A stretch of DNA of 64,000 nucleotides from Dolomedes plantarius (Eukaryota > Arthropoda > Arachnida > Araneae > Dolomedidae): contig OU015496.1 in the NCBI GenBank assembly GCA_907164885.2, positions 183,653,874 to 183,717,873 of the forward strand. The letters run 5' to 3'. Positions 12,110 through 24,317 of the stretch are shown here, piece after piece. A model generated the notes under the pieces. It saw only the letters and a list, made by a program, of their open reading frames with translations, was not told the origin of the DNA and did no database searches. The position numbers were made by a program, and so were the translations under genes. Numbering within the stretch: position 1 is the first letter of the stretch; each line of letters starts with the position of its first letter.

Positions 12110-14946
12110 TATCAAACATTTGTTTTCTAAACACCAATCGCAAGTCTCACATTAATAAAACAATGCAGTTCTTCGTGATTTCCGCCAGTTGTATTTTTGA
12201 CAACATCGAAGAGGTGAAAGGTAGTATGTTACCAAAGTATAAGGAGATCATGAGATTTTATAATTTTGTAGGATTTCAGCTAAAGCTTAAATCAGATACT
12301 CGAAGGGAGCCAGCTGTTTTACATATTCAGATGTTGCGGGGAGAATCGAAACAATATGGCAAAAAGATTCAATTCAGTCGTATCCTACACCCGCATTATA
12401 CAGTTGATACCGGGTGTCCCAAAAATGACCGACGATTTGAAAAATCAATTAAAGAAAAACAGAAGGTGATAAAAATGTACGGTTTGCTGCATTCTACTTA
12501 GGCAACCAGGGAATTTATCCTCACCAGTTTTCAAAATTAGTTACAAAGTTCGTCAACAGATGGAGCTGTCGACTGGGAAAAACTATAAAACAATGTTTTC
12601 AAAGCAAGAAGCATACGCAAAGTGGCATGGATTGTACTTCCTATTCGCCAGATTTGACACCATGCGATCTTTTTCTTTGGGGGTACTTGAAAGACCAGGT
12701 GTATCGTCCCAATCCACAAACTGTAGATGAACTGGAACAATACATCTCTGCTGCTTGTCAGAACATTCAAACTGAAATGTTTGCACGGGCGTCTGCGAAT
12801 TTTTTCCTCAGACTGCGCCACGTTGTTGCTTCAAACGGTGGTTATTATGAAAACATTGTTTTATAGTTTTCCCAGTCAGCAGCGCCATCTGTTGACGAAC
12901 TTTGTAACTATTTTTGAAAATTGGTGAGAATAAATTCCCTGGTTAGCTAAGCAGAATGCAGCAAACCGTACATTTCTATCACCTTCCATTTTTCTTTAAT
13001 TAATTTTCGTCGGTTATTTTTGGGACATCCGGTAAGATCTTACCATTCGAGATGCAAAAATTTAATAAAATCTTGGAAACGATTGATTGACGATAAAAAA
13101 GATTTCCACACCCGTAGTAGCAAACTATTTGATATCTGTTCTTGTAAGTGCAAAGATTTTCTACAATGTATGTGCCCAAAAGGAACAAAAGTAGTGAAAG
13201 AAGAACAAACTTTTTTCACTGATCAGAGGACTGAAAGAAAAATGATTACGGTGGTATAGACTTTTCACAAACGAAAAAAGAAATAGAAAAATGAAATGGT
13301 AGAAATAGAAAGTTAGGACTATATTATGCTTCTGGGACAAAAAGAGAGAAACGCAAGTATACAGAACTTTTTTCACGAAGCTCTGCTAAATCGGACGAGT
13401 CAGAAGATACAATTGATATAGGCGATAATTTAGAACCGTGTTCTTCAAAGCTCCAAGTGCCCAGAAAAAGTCAAATCTCAAGTTGCCGTCTTTGTCAAAA
13501 ACATGTGACCGATATGGCCTATCTGATACAGCTGGCGCAGCACTCGCGTCCGCAGTTCTTCATGGCAATAAATCAGATGTCGAAATAATAAACAGATCAA
13601 AATTGCGCCGTGAAAGAGCAAAAGAACATGCTGAAATATTAGCGAAACATCGAGTTTTTAGTGTTCCAGCTATATTCTTTGACGGCAGAAAGGATAAAGT
13701 TTTAACGATAGTGAAAAAGGGTATCAAAAATACCACCAAGTGATGGTAGAACACATTTCAGTTATCAAGGAACAAGACTCTATTTATGTCGACTACTCTG
13801 TCCCAAGTACTGGGACGGCTAACAGCATAGAAGTTGCTATATGTGACTTGTTTTCTTCTGAAAACCTTTCATTGAGAGAAACTGCAGCGGTTGGTTGTGA
13901 TGGAAGAGTTACAAATACAGGGATAAACGGTGGTGTGATACGGTTGTTAGAAAAACGTTTGAATGAACTTTTACAATGGATAATATGCCTTTTACACACG
14001 AATGAACTGCCTTTAAGACACCTGTTTTAATATTTAGATGGCGAAACTACTGGGCTATTTCCTATTCTGGTACTATTGGAAGATTACTAGAAAAATGTGA
14101 AAATAATCCTGTTTTACAGTATGAAAAGATAGAAAGCGTGTTGCCGGATATTCAGTCGGATATCATCAGAGATCTAAGTTCGGATCAACGTTATTTGTAT
14201 GATATTGCATCAGCTATAATAAGTGGCGAGTGTTCTTCCGATCTAGCAAACAGAGCACCATGAAAAATGTTGCATGATCGATTGTTAACGAAAGCCAACA
14301 GGATATTAAGGCTATATATTTCAACGAGAAAACCTTTTGTAAATCTTAAACTTTTCCCCACGTTTGTTGTTTGAGTTTACGCGCCTGTTTGGTTCCAAAT
14401 TAAAATGCATGGACCATGCAAAGATGGGTCTAGACATTTTCGTAAATTGGTTTCAGATTCCGTAAACTTCCACCTCAACTAAAAGAAGTAGTTGATCCCG
14501 CCATTGAGGGGAACAGTTTCTTTGCGCATCCTGAGAATGGTCTATTACCGATGCTCTCAGATCCTGAAAAACCTATTCGTTAACTTGCTTCTAGAAGAAT
14601 CTTAAAAGCAAGACAGGCGGTTCGTCATGGAAAGTTTCCTCGTGTTTTTGAGGTCTCTAAAATAAAACTTACTGCCAAATCATACACAGACCTTATAGAT
14701 TGGCAACAAAAGTATTTCCAACCTCCCATTCTTAGAGACGTCAAGGATGAAGATTTGCTCTTGATGGTGGAAACAAAAAGAACGTTCAATAACGCCACAG
14801 AACGTTCAATATTGACACTTACTGAGGTTTCTATGCAGATATGTGATATCAAGTCCAGAGAAGGTCTCATGAATTCCAAAATTGAGTCAAGAAAATTGAT
14901 GCCCAAATTCGACACCAAACGTAATTTTAAAGTATCCTTTGACTAG
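12110..14946 (+). pseudogene. Decayed multicopy arthropod ORF of unknown function
   Basis: A chain of plus-strand frames reads as one decayed protein gene. Blocks in order: LPKYKEIMRFYNFVG (about 12220), then after an insertion YHSRCKNLIKSWKRLIDDKK (13040), CKCKDF and FFTDQRTERKM (13150-13240), the SKTCDRYGLSDTAGAA helix region with IINRSKLRRER (13490-13620), MVEHISVIKEQDSIYVDYSV (13742), LSSDQRYLYDIASAIISGE (about 14175-14230), and LLTKANRILRLYIST (about 14290). I recall similar blocks in abundant uncharacterised arthropod proteins but cannot name the family. Stops and frameshifts are frequent. A mariner-derived foldback at 12410-13032 splits the frame. Confidence 0.55.
12410..13032 (+). mobile_element. 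Mariner-derived foldback element, 623 bp
   Basis: Flanked by TA. Terminal inverted repeats are about 190 bp long, starting CCGGGTGTCCCAAAAAT and (right end, reversed) CCGGATGTCCCAAAAAT. Between them remains only the C-terminal part of a mariner-like transposase, 12630-12866, reading YSPDLTPCDLFLWGYLKDQV, so the rest of the gene was deleted. Confidence 0.92.
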
Positions 14947-15571
14947 TTTTATATATGTTTTATGTTTTAAGTGAAGTTTTCTTTGTTATATTAGTAATTT
15001 TTTGTTCCTTGTGAGTTGTTTTATTCTTAATACCTAATAGTTTACATATAATTTAGAAGAATATCCTCGTTCAAGTTTCATCTGTATACCACCAAAAGTG
15101 TCAATTTTCAAAGTAAATGCGCGGGTGAAAGGAAAATATTAATAGAAAAATAGTAATACATTTTTTGTTCCTCTATAGGTAGGTCAAACTTTGATCACTA
15201 TTAGAAATGAAAATTTGAAAAAATCATTGGATCAAATCATTGGACAAAAATCATTGGACCAAATGTACTAACTTTATGGGAGATTATGCAGAATTATAAA
15301 TAAAAACTTTTCAGGAAGAAAATAAAACACTTGCCTTGTTTTGATTATTTTACACAGACTTATCAAATGACCTTCGTAAAGGACTCTTTGTAGAAGGAAA
15401 TAATACCAATTCTATCATTTTGATAAAATTTAAGAAAAGAACATGATTTTCACATTTGCGTTCAGCCATGCATGATAAACCGTTAAGTGAAATTGTAGTA
15501 ATTTAATAAGGAAAGTTTTTCAATTTCAGAAATTTTCCAAGAATCTTCATTTTACAAATAGTTATATTTAA
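14947..15571. other. No gene seen
   Basis: AT-rich sequence between two decayed elements; no recognisable coding pattern. Confidence 0.5.
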
Positions 15572-18082
15572 CCCTTCTAATACCATGGGGTCACCAGTGA
15601 CCCCACTGTGTCTTTGTCAAACAGCTGTTATTACTGTATGATTTCTAAAATTCTGAAAAAAATTTACTTTTCTCATTTAGACCCTAACATCCCATACATA
15701 CATAAAAATTTAATTATACTCATAAATTTTAAGTAATTTTGCCAATTTATACACTGAGTACCATTGAGGTCACATGTGACCCCACAAAAAATTTAGTATG
15801 AATTTCAAAAGCAACCAAATTTATTTAGAGTAATATTATAATTGAGGGATATTTATAAAAGATTTCTGGTTCTGTCTGTAGATGGTAGCACTAATCAGGT
15901 AAAAACAATTTGAATCAATATAGAAAGTTTTATAGCATGCTCAGTTAGAAGTGTTTCAAAATGGCACGTATGAAGCAGAAATATATAAAGAAGAAGAAAT
16001 TTCGAGAATTATGAATGAAGAAAATGATTCTGAATTATCAGCTGATGAATTAGACACCAACGAAGTTTCAGATGATGATGGAGTGGTTGATTTTGTTGAA
16101 TATATTAACGATGACAATGATCTCTCAGATGACTCATCATCAAATACAAAAGAACCTGATGTCGCTGAAAAGAATAGCTTTGTATAAGTAAAAAAACTTC
16201 TTTTGTATAATTATATAATTCTAATAAAATATTTCAAATGAAATGTATCTTAAAATATATAAAAAGTATCTAAAAGTATCTAAAATTAAAAAAATCTATA
16301 TTCTTTACTCTATTGTTGAGAACTTTGTAGAAAATATATTTCTTACAATTTTCTGTATCCGAACTGACTAAGAAATCTTAGAAAAAATTTTTTTTATTTA
16401 TAGGTCAAGAAATAAAAACGAAATATGGTATGAAACTCCACAAAGAGACACACAAAGTAGACACCCGGGTCGGAATGTGATGAAAACTCCCCCAGGGCCT
16501 ACACGTTACACGGCCCTGGTAAGAAATGTAGACACTACACAATCTACTTTTGAACTCTTCATAAACGCAAATATCGTTGAAATAATTCTAAAAAGAACAA
16601 ATAAAGAAGGAAAAATAGTATATGGGGATAGTTGGGCTAACACAGATGAAGAAGAAGTCTTGTGCTTCTTTGGACTGCTTATACTTGCTGGAGTGTATAA
16701 AGCACATAATGAAACGATAACGAACCTGTGGAATGCAAATGAGGGTCCCCCAATTTCCCAATAAATCTATGGCTAGGAATAAATTTACGGAAATATCCCG
16801 TTTCATTCGATTTGATGCTGAGAATAGGCGGACAAATCGATCTAATGATAAGCTGTCACCAATCAGAAATATATTTGAGATTTGGACAGTCACAATACAA
16901 GATGCTTACATTCCTCATGAGAATATCACCGTCAATGAACAATTGGTTACCTTTAAGGGCAAATGCCCATTTAGATAGTACATCTCGTCAAAACCAGGAA
17001 AATATGGAATAAAGCTGTGGACTGCTAGGGACAGTAAAACTTCTTATGTATGCAATATTCAGGTATACACAGGAAAAGGACAAAATATGCCTAGAGAAGG
17101 CAAGTTAATCAAGGAAAGAGAATAGTTCTGGATATGGTGAAAGGAATGGAGAAAAGTGGAAGAAATATCACAGCAGACAACCTTTTTACTAGCTTAAATC
17201 TAGCAAAAGAGCTAGAGATAAAAAATTTTACACTTTTGGGTACGATAAGAAAAAATCGATCCGAATTACCCCAAGAGTTCATCACATGCAAAGGAAGACA
17301 GGACAACTCTTCAATATTTGGATTTCAAAAGTCAGCGACAATTGTATCCTATTGTCCAAAGAAAGGAAAAGTTGTAACTCTCTAGAGCATATTGCATTTT
17401 TCTCTCGAAATTGAGAATACACAGGCAGCGAAACTAGCTATGATTCAAGATTAGAATAACACAAAATCAGGAGTTTATACGATGGATCAGCTAGTGCAAA
17501 CATATACAACAAAGCGAATGACGAGAAGATCGCCAATGGTCATCTTTGACAATATGTTAAATATAAGTGCATTGAATGGCTTTATTATTTGGTTACACCT
17601 TAACCCAAAGTGGGAATAAAAAAAACAAATTACAAGAGAAGAATGTTTATTTTGGAATTAGGCAAATCTTTAGTTGAAAAGCAACTACGAAAGCGGGTAC
17701 CTGTTCCAAAGACACTTGAAGCAGGCATGAGCGTGAAAGGGGGAAAAAAGGGTAGATGTTTCTATTGTGAACGTTTAGCCGACCGAAAATATAGTGATAA
17801 GTGCAGTAAATGTTCAGTTTTTGTGTGTCAGCAACATTCAAACAATTTATGTCCAAATTGTGCATGATGCATATTTCAATATACCCTCAGCTAATTCTGC
17901 GTAATTACAATTTTTAGAGGTTCAATATATTGATAACTGTATAAAATGTGTTTGTTAATTAATAAATTTATTGTAAATAATATGTTTGTGATAAATTATA
18001 AGCATTAGAATAAAAAACTGATGGGGTCACTGGTGACTCCAATGGTACTCAGTGTTACAAAAAATAGTTGGTAGTAGAAGTG
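15572..18082 (+). mobile_element. piggyBac-like element, 2.5 kb
   Basis: TTAA on both sides (15568-15571 and 18083-18086). Ends are CCCTTCTAATACC on the left and (reversed) CACTTCTACTACC on the right. Subterminal near-palindromes GGGGTCACCAGTGACCCC (left) and GGGGTCACTGGTGACTCC (right), plus GGTCACATGTGACC at about 15770. Contains one decayed transposase. Confidence 0.92.
15960..17866 (+). pseudogene. piggyBac transposase, multiply broken
   Basis: Acidic N-terminus (SELSADELDTNEVSDDDG), then after about 220 AT-rich bases that may be an intron, GPTRYTALVRNVDTTQSTFE, a core with ISRFIRFDAENRR, NEQLVTFKGKCPFR, GKYGIKLW, ITADNLFTSLNLAKEL and GFIIWLHLNP. It ends in a cysteine-rich C-terminus CFYCERLADRKYSDKCSKC followed by CQQHSNNLCPNC, typical of piggyBac. 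At least five stops or frameshifts interrupt it (for example near 16010, 16765, 16975, 17124 and 17385). About 580 residues if joined, normal for the family; not functional. Confidence 0.92.
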
Positions 18083-18259
18083 TTAAGAAAAATTTACGAT
18101 ACGAATGTTTACTTGTAAGTAAGATGGATTCTTAAGGGAAAAGTGTGAACATAAATGTAATGAAAAACTTTTCCTTTATTTACTTCCTATTTTTAACCAT
18201 ACCTAAGTAGCATCAGCCCTCCTGATCTTCAAATTATGGTAACGAAAATTTGAGACGAC

Positions 18260-18260
<1 letters not shown>

Positions 18261-18354
<94 letters not shown>
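18261..18354. repeat. (TA)n microsatellite
   Basis: TA run directly abutting the Ginger-like element on its left. Confidence 0.97.
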
Positions 18355-19553
<1,199 letters not shown>

Positions 19554-19599
19554 CCAATGCGGAGGCACTTTGTCGGAAGACATTCCCCTGTTATTCACC

Positions 19600-19800
19600 G
19601 TAGTTTTTGCTGGTCATTTTGTTACGGGAACACCATATAGGAGGACCAGCATTACCCCGTATGAAGGGACGACACAAACGGAGGTATTTTAGTGCCGCTT
19701 CACCGGGATTACGATCCGAGCACCCTCAGCACCGAAAGCCAACGCGCCGTACCACAAGGCCACCTCGGCCGCAGTACAAGGATAGTAAAGGATCAAAACT
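19600..19800 (-). repeat. tRNA-derived SINE
   Basis: On the minus strand: an A-box-like GGCCGAGGTGGCCTTGTGG, then a B-box-like GCTCGGATCGTAATCCCGG about 50 bases on, followed by a non-tRNA body. GC content is well above the surroundings. It cannot fold as a full tRNA, so it is not a tRNA gene. Confidence 0.7.
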
Positions 19801-19990
19801 CAATATGACATTAAGGTTTGTGTTTTCTTGGAAAACAGATTTTTGTACGTAATGATAAAACTAGTAACCACAAAAATTTATAATAAAAGTAAAAGCAATA
19901 TTATTAAAAAAGCATCAGTGTAAGAACTACAAAAGTAATGCTTATTTTAACAAATAGGTCTTTTAATTTCAAATTATATCAAACCATTAC

Positions 19991-20066
19991 CTCAAATTTC
20001 GGGTTGTAAGTGATGTTTGTGATCTCGTATCTATCAAATGGGACGTATATATCTATGGTCGAACAT
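19991..20066 (-). CDS. DEG/ENaC channel, exon k
   Basis: 76-nt exon, acceptor TTTTTCAG, donor GTAATG. It reads CSTIDIYVPFDRYEITNITY then NPKFE: the 'L.VYY.dl.Y......P.YE' strand that leads into TM2. Entry takes one base and exit is phase 0. The next intron is 11.3 kb and contains several nested transposons. Confidence 0.86.
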
Positions 20067-20340
20067 CTGAAAAATTAATAATGGTTAAGCGTTATGAAGC
20101 TGTCTTTATAAATGTCACGTTGAATTCTAAAGACATAAATAATATTAGAGAACTCTAAAAATTTTATTACGTTACTTAAATTTGTACTTATTATCTGAGT
20201 TTTAAATCAATTTCTAATTAAAATATTAGGTAATTTTTATGATTATTTTCTTTTACCTTAAACAAATGTTCAATGTAACGCATTCACACGTAATAATCAG
20301 TAGGCTGAATAGATGCGACTCTGGTTCTAGACATGCTACA

Positions 20341-20534
20341 GGGCACCACAAGAGTCTGACTCTGGCCTTAAAGAAGGTTTATTGAGAAACTTGTACAAAC
20401 AAGCCAACAATCTCAAAAGGGATTGTTTCTGTACACATCCTATTGGGCACCACAAGAGTCAGAGTCTGACCTTCAAGAAGGTTTATCGAGAAACTTGTAC
20501 AAAGAAGCCAACAATCTCATAAGGGATTGTTTTT
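20341..20534. repeat. Tandem duplication, ~104-bp period
   Basis: GGGCACCACAAGAGTC at 20341 and again at 20445. The two roughly 90-base copies share AAGAAGGTTTAT, GAGAAACTTGTACAAA and GCCAACAATCTCA, with a handful of differences. Origin unknown, perhaps a fragment of a larger element. Confidence 0.85.
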
Positions 20535-20539
20535 ATCAG

Positions 20540-22224
20540 TACCGTACCATGGAGAAAAAAAATCACGTTTTGTTTTTGCAGATGTGCAAAAGAGTTATAA
20601 ACTATATCTCTATTCTAAAAAAAAGTAACTTCCGCTGCCGCCGCTGTCAAAAGCTTGTCACGCTATCTCCTCCGAAACCGCTGGGGGTATGGGGTCGAGA
20701 GCGATACCAATGGATGCAGAAAAAAGAGGGGGACCAAAGTAAGATGAAATGTATCATTTTCGTCGGACTGTAAGTTTTTTTAATCTTATGTTTTGTGGGA
20801 AAATATTGACTTCTTCATCTTCAGATTACGATAACTCGCAAAAATATGATCGTAGAATTTTGATCCTTTTACAATCTAAGACTACAGACATTTCTCTTTC
20901 AAACTAGACCTCATTTGTTTAAAAATATTTTAAAACAGACTAATATTTTCATCAAAAAATGAAACACAGTTTTTGAAGAAATATCCCATATGCGGATGGA
21001 ATATCGATGCTCCTCGAGTTTTTATCTTACAAAAAAAAAAAAAAAAAATTAACATCATCTGGAAGATGAAAGCTTTCTTATTCATATAAACCTCATTTCA
21101 AGTCTCTATCTTAAAATTTCGATTTTTAATTGAATTTTAAAGCTGATAATTCAACAGTGATGAAAAGCCCTTCGCATAAGGGTGACAACAGTAAATGGAT
21201 GGAAGCTGTTACATTGCTCGAGAATCACTCCTATGTATCTCGCTATTAGCCCTAACAGAGGAGCGATCGTAGTGAGCCTAGGGGCGAAGCCACTTGTTCA
21301 ATTTAAAAATATTTCTAACTACTTCTTTCCATAGCAAAACTTTCGGTTTTCGAAAACTTCACTCCAACACAATTCTGACGTTGCTGGTTAGTTATTTAAA
21401 AAGAAAAAAAAAGAAAAGAAAATCTAGGATTGCTAAAGCTAAATTGGTGGTACGAGCGTAAAATTATAGATCCAAAGTTTTTACTTACTCAGGTTTCCAC
21501 AGATTGTGGCCTTCGCAATCATGCTGAAATAAAAAAAATCCAATCAGAAAGACGGGAAAAGAAATTACATTTAATATATTTATTTTTGAAAAGATGTAAA
21601 TATTATTATCTACTTTTTTTCAAGTCTAGTGAGGAAATGCGACATTGATTTAAAGGATAAAGGAAAAAAAATCAACGAAAATGTAAAGAATGTAAAGAAT
21701 GCCACCAAAGTTTATGAATGCAAAAAAGTATTATTCTGAGAATTAAAGTTGTTTCTTTTCTCAAATTGAAACATGCAATAACTGTGCTCGAGGAATGTAT
21801 TTAAGCATAGTAGCTAATGACCAACAGCAATAAATCTGGCACTTCAACCATTTTGGAAATGTCCCTGATCTTAATACTGCATCATTTTTTAAAATCTATG
21901 TTAAAGAGAGCTATGACGCGTTGCTTAGGTAATTCTCATTAAACCGCTCATTAAGCTGGCAGCTTCAGAAGCTAAATTTTAGGCTCATTTATCTCCTTTT
22001 TGGTTTAATAATAGATATGGCAAACACAGTCGCAAGGTATAACGGTAAACATCTTAAAAAATGACATTTGCCGAATCATGCTGTAAGAGGAACTAAATAG
22101 TTAATAAACGCAGATTTGAGGCTTATAACAGGCAGTAAATAATCTTCAAACATAATGATACCTTCGCGAAATAATCCTCACCAGCACTTAAATGAAGATT
22201 CTTCCGATCACTTACTCGCGTTAC
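20540..22224. other. Intron sequence, no gene seen
   Basis: AT-rich intron of the channel gene. Short frames here show no family pattern. A GC-richer patch near 21160-21300 may be an old repeat, without identifiable ends. Confidence 0.5.
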
Positions 22225-22256
22225 TCCTTTACTCTGCTGAGTGTGACGTCATTATT
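22225..22256 (-). CDS. DEG/ENaC channel, microexon j
   Basis: Putative 32-nt exon reading NNDVTLSRVKE, matching the 'RENL' strand before TM2. It uses an acceptor in TTTCAGGCAG and the weak donor GTAACG, giving exactly the two-base remainder the next exon needs. A consensus donor (GTAAGT) sits 9 bases further on, but using it brings in an in-frame TAA. Confidence 0.48.
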
Positions 22257-23221
22257 CTGCCTGAAATTATAACGATGTAAGAGGCTCTGAATGAAAAGTT
22301 CTGGAAGTAAAATTAAAGGGCGATTCATGGAGAAAATGAAAATTAATTTGATTTGAGCCATTCTTAGACTCACATCTTAAATTTAGTGATCAAAACCAGG
22401 TGTTTCAATCCCAAAACTTGAGTTCTATTAAACTGAACTTTCCCGGCTAATTGAAGAACTCGAGTATTTTTGGGTTGTTTTCCCCCTCACGAATACAAAT
22501 ATATATCTTTGAATTGAAAAATTTATGAAGCCGAGAAATCATTTTATCTGTATATATATGGTAGTTTTATATTTATGACATATATTTAAAGCTTTTAAAC
22601 AAAAAAAAAATTCTAGCAACAGAAAAATCAATGAAGCTAAGAGATGTCATGTGTTATATAAGACGAATGTTTAAAAAAATGCAATTTCAAAAAAAAATAT
22701 TACATATAAATAATCTGGAAACTGAAAAATCAACTAAGTCGTTTAACTCCTTCAATATAAGACATGGGTAATATAAGACATATCCAAAATATTAAAATGA
22801 AACAGTACAGAAAGATTTCAGCGAAATAAAGAAATAATTCTATATTAATAAATATGACGTGAATTTTGGTATTACAATTAGTAATAATTATAATAATAAA
22901 GGTCTTCGATCCGAAAAAAATGATATCGATAGATCATTCCATGTTTTATGACGAATTAAACGGTAAAATTTCAATTGGCAGTACAAAAATAAATATACTA
23001 ACAAGAAAATTAATAACGATGGGAAGACACATTTATTACCGATGACAAATAAAAATTTTAAGCAAAAGTAGATATGAAAAATCCATAAAAATCTTCGACT
23101 TCTAAGATCGGTCTATTAATTACACGAGATACGTATACGAAAGTTTTCGATGGAAATAAAGAAAAAAATTCAACATTCCGAAAATCCCAAGAAGTGGAGA
23201 AATCAGTGCTCTTATAAGCCT

Positions 23222-23222
<1 letters not shown>
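22257..23222. other. Intron sequence, no gene seen
   Basis: AT-rich intron between microexons i and j; nothing recognisable. Confidence 0.5.

Positions 23223-23223
<1 letters not shown>

Positions 23224-23282
<59 letters not shown>
23224..23282. repeat. (TA)n microsatellite
   Basis: TA run of about 58 bases. Confidence 0.97.
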
Positions 23283-23286
<4 letters not shown>

Positions 23287-23444
23287 TGAAATTATTTTCG
23301 GACTTTAATAAACAAATTTTAAACATTAAGAACCATTTGATGTAATGGAGAAATCAAAGTTTATGCTGTCCCCATCCTCGCCTAACGCGTTGAAAGCGGT
23401 TCTCTTTCTGCAGTAATATTCAAGATCAACCTGAAGATACTTAC

Positions 23445-23468
23445 GCTAGGCAATGTCACTCTCAGTCC
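23445..23468 (-). CDS. DEG/ENaC channel, microexon i
   Basis: Putative 24-nt microexon reading GLRVTLPS, phase 0 at both ends, acceptor ATTCTAG, donor GTAAGT. The other two frames contain stops, so only this phase works. It fills part of the variable stretch before the 'IREN' block. Confidence 0.55.
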
Positions 23469-23469
23469 C

Positions 23470-24049
23470 TAGAATAAAACAAGAGAATGTTGATAAACAA
23501 GAAAATAAGAAATTCTCAAATCATGATTTCAACTATCATATTCCCACGAAGTTAAAAAAATCGTACGTTATGCAAAATAAAAGATGATCTGAATAATAGT
23601 AATATTATTCAAAACGTCTGAGTCATATCTAATAAGATTATATTGTCATGTTTGATAGGTTGACATAATGTCGTATTTGATAAATCAAAACCAATTATCC
23701 ACTCCTTTTTTAAAATTGTTATTAAAAGTTCCGGTAAGAGTCATTACATCACTAGTAATAGGTTAACGATTTTCTATATTACGGTCTTGCTCGTGACTTT
23801 TAATTGTTTGTCCTGTTCTTTGTTCGCTCAGTCTCTTCCCCCCCCCATGTTTTACCTTAACTTGTACTATCGAAGCTTTTTGTTTTCCCCACTTTCTATT
23901 TTCCTTCCTACTTTCGTTTTTAACTGATCACTGAAGTTTTATGCATTACTATATCATGGGACCGGCCCATGTACTGTAGTTACCACTACTCTTCCTGAAG
24001 CTCCTGAAGCTATATTACGGCATTTTAAATTTTTACTTTGACTATACTA

Positions 24050-24053
<4 letters not shown>
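23470..24053. other. Intron sequence, no gene seen
   Basis: AT-rich intron between exons h and i; no feature recognised. Confidence 0.5.

Positions 24054-24110
<57 letters not shown>
24054..24110. repeat. (TA)n microsatellite
   Basis: TA run of about 57 bases; a second, shorter run at 24281-24314 borders the Tc1-like element. Confidence 0.97.
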
Positions 24111-24111
<1 letters not shown>

Positions 24112-24278
24112 CCCATAACCTCTATCAATCGTTGCCCGAATCATCGTTTTCCCGTATGTGTCGTTTATGTCATCTAATCCCGATGATAATCATTCCTTGT
24201 TATGTTTCCACATCTATCGATTTCCCTCATTTATCGTTCGGTGCAGTAGGTCCCCTTAAAAACGCTGGATCGAGGTTC

Positions 24279-24314
<36 letters not shown>

Positions 24315-24317
<3 letters not shown>

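Noticed and set aside
12055..12110. hAT terminus (CAGAGATTCTCGACCGG)
   Set aside because: Resembles a hAT end but no partner end or 8-bp duplication was found.
22213..22218. Consensus GTAAGT as the real donor of microexon j
   Set aside because: It would put an in-frame TAA in the protein; the weaker GTAACG donor keeps the frame and the RVKEC join. Kept as an alternative in the findings.
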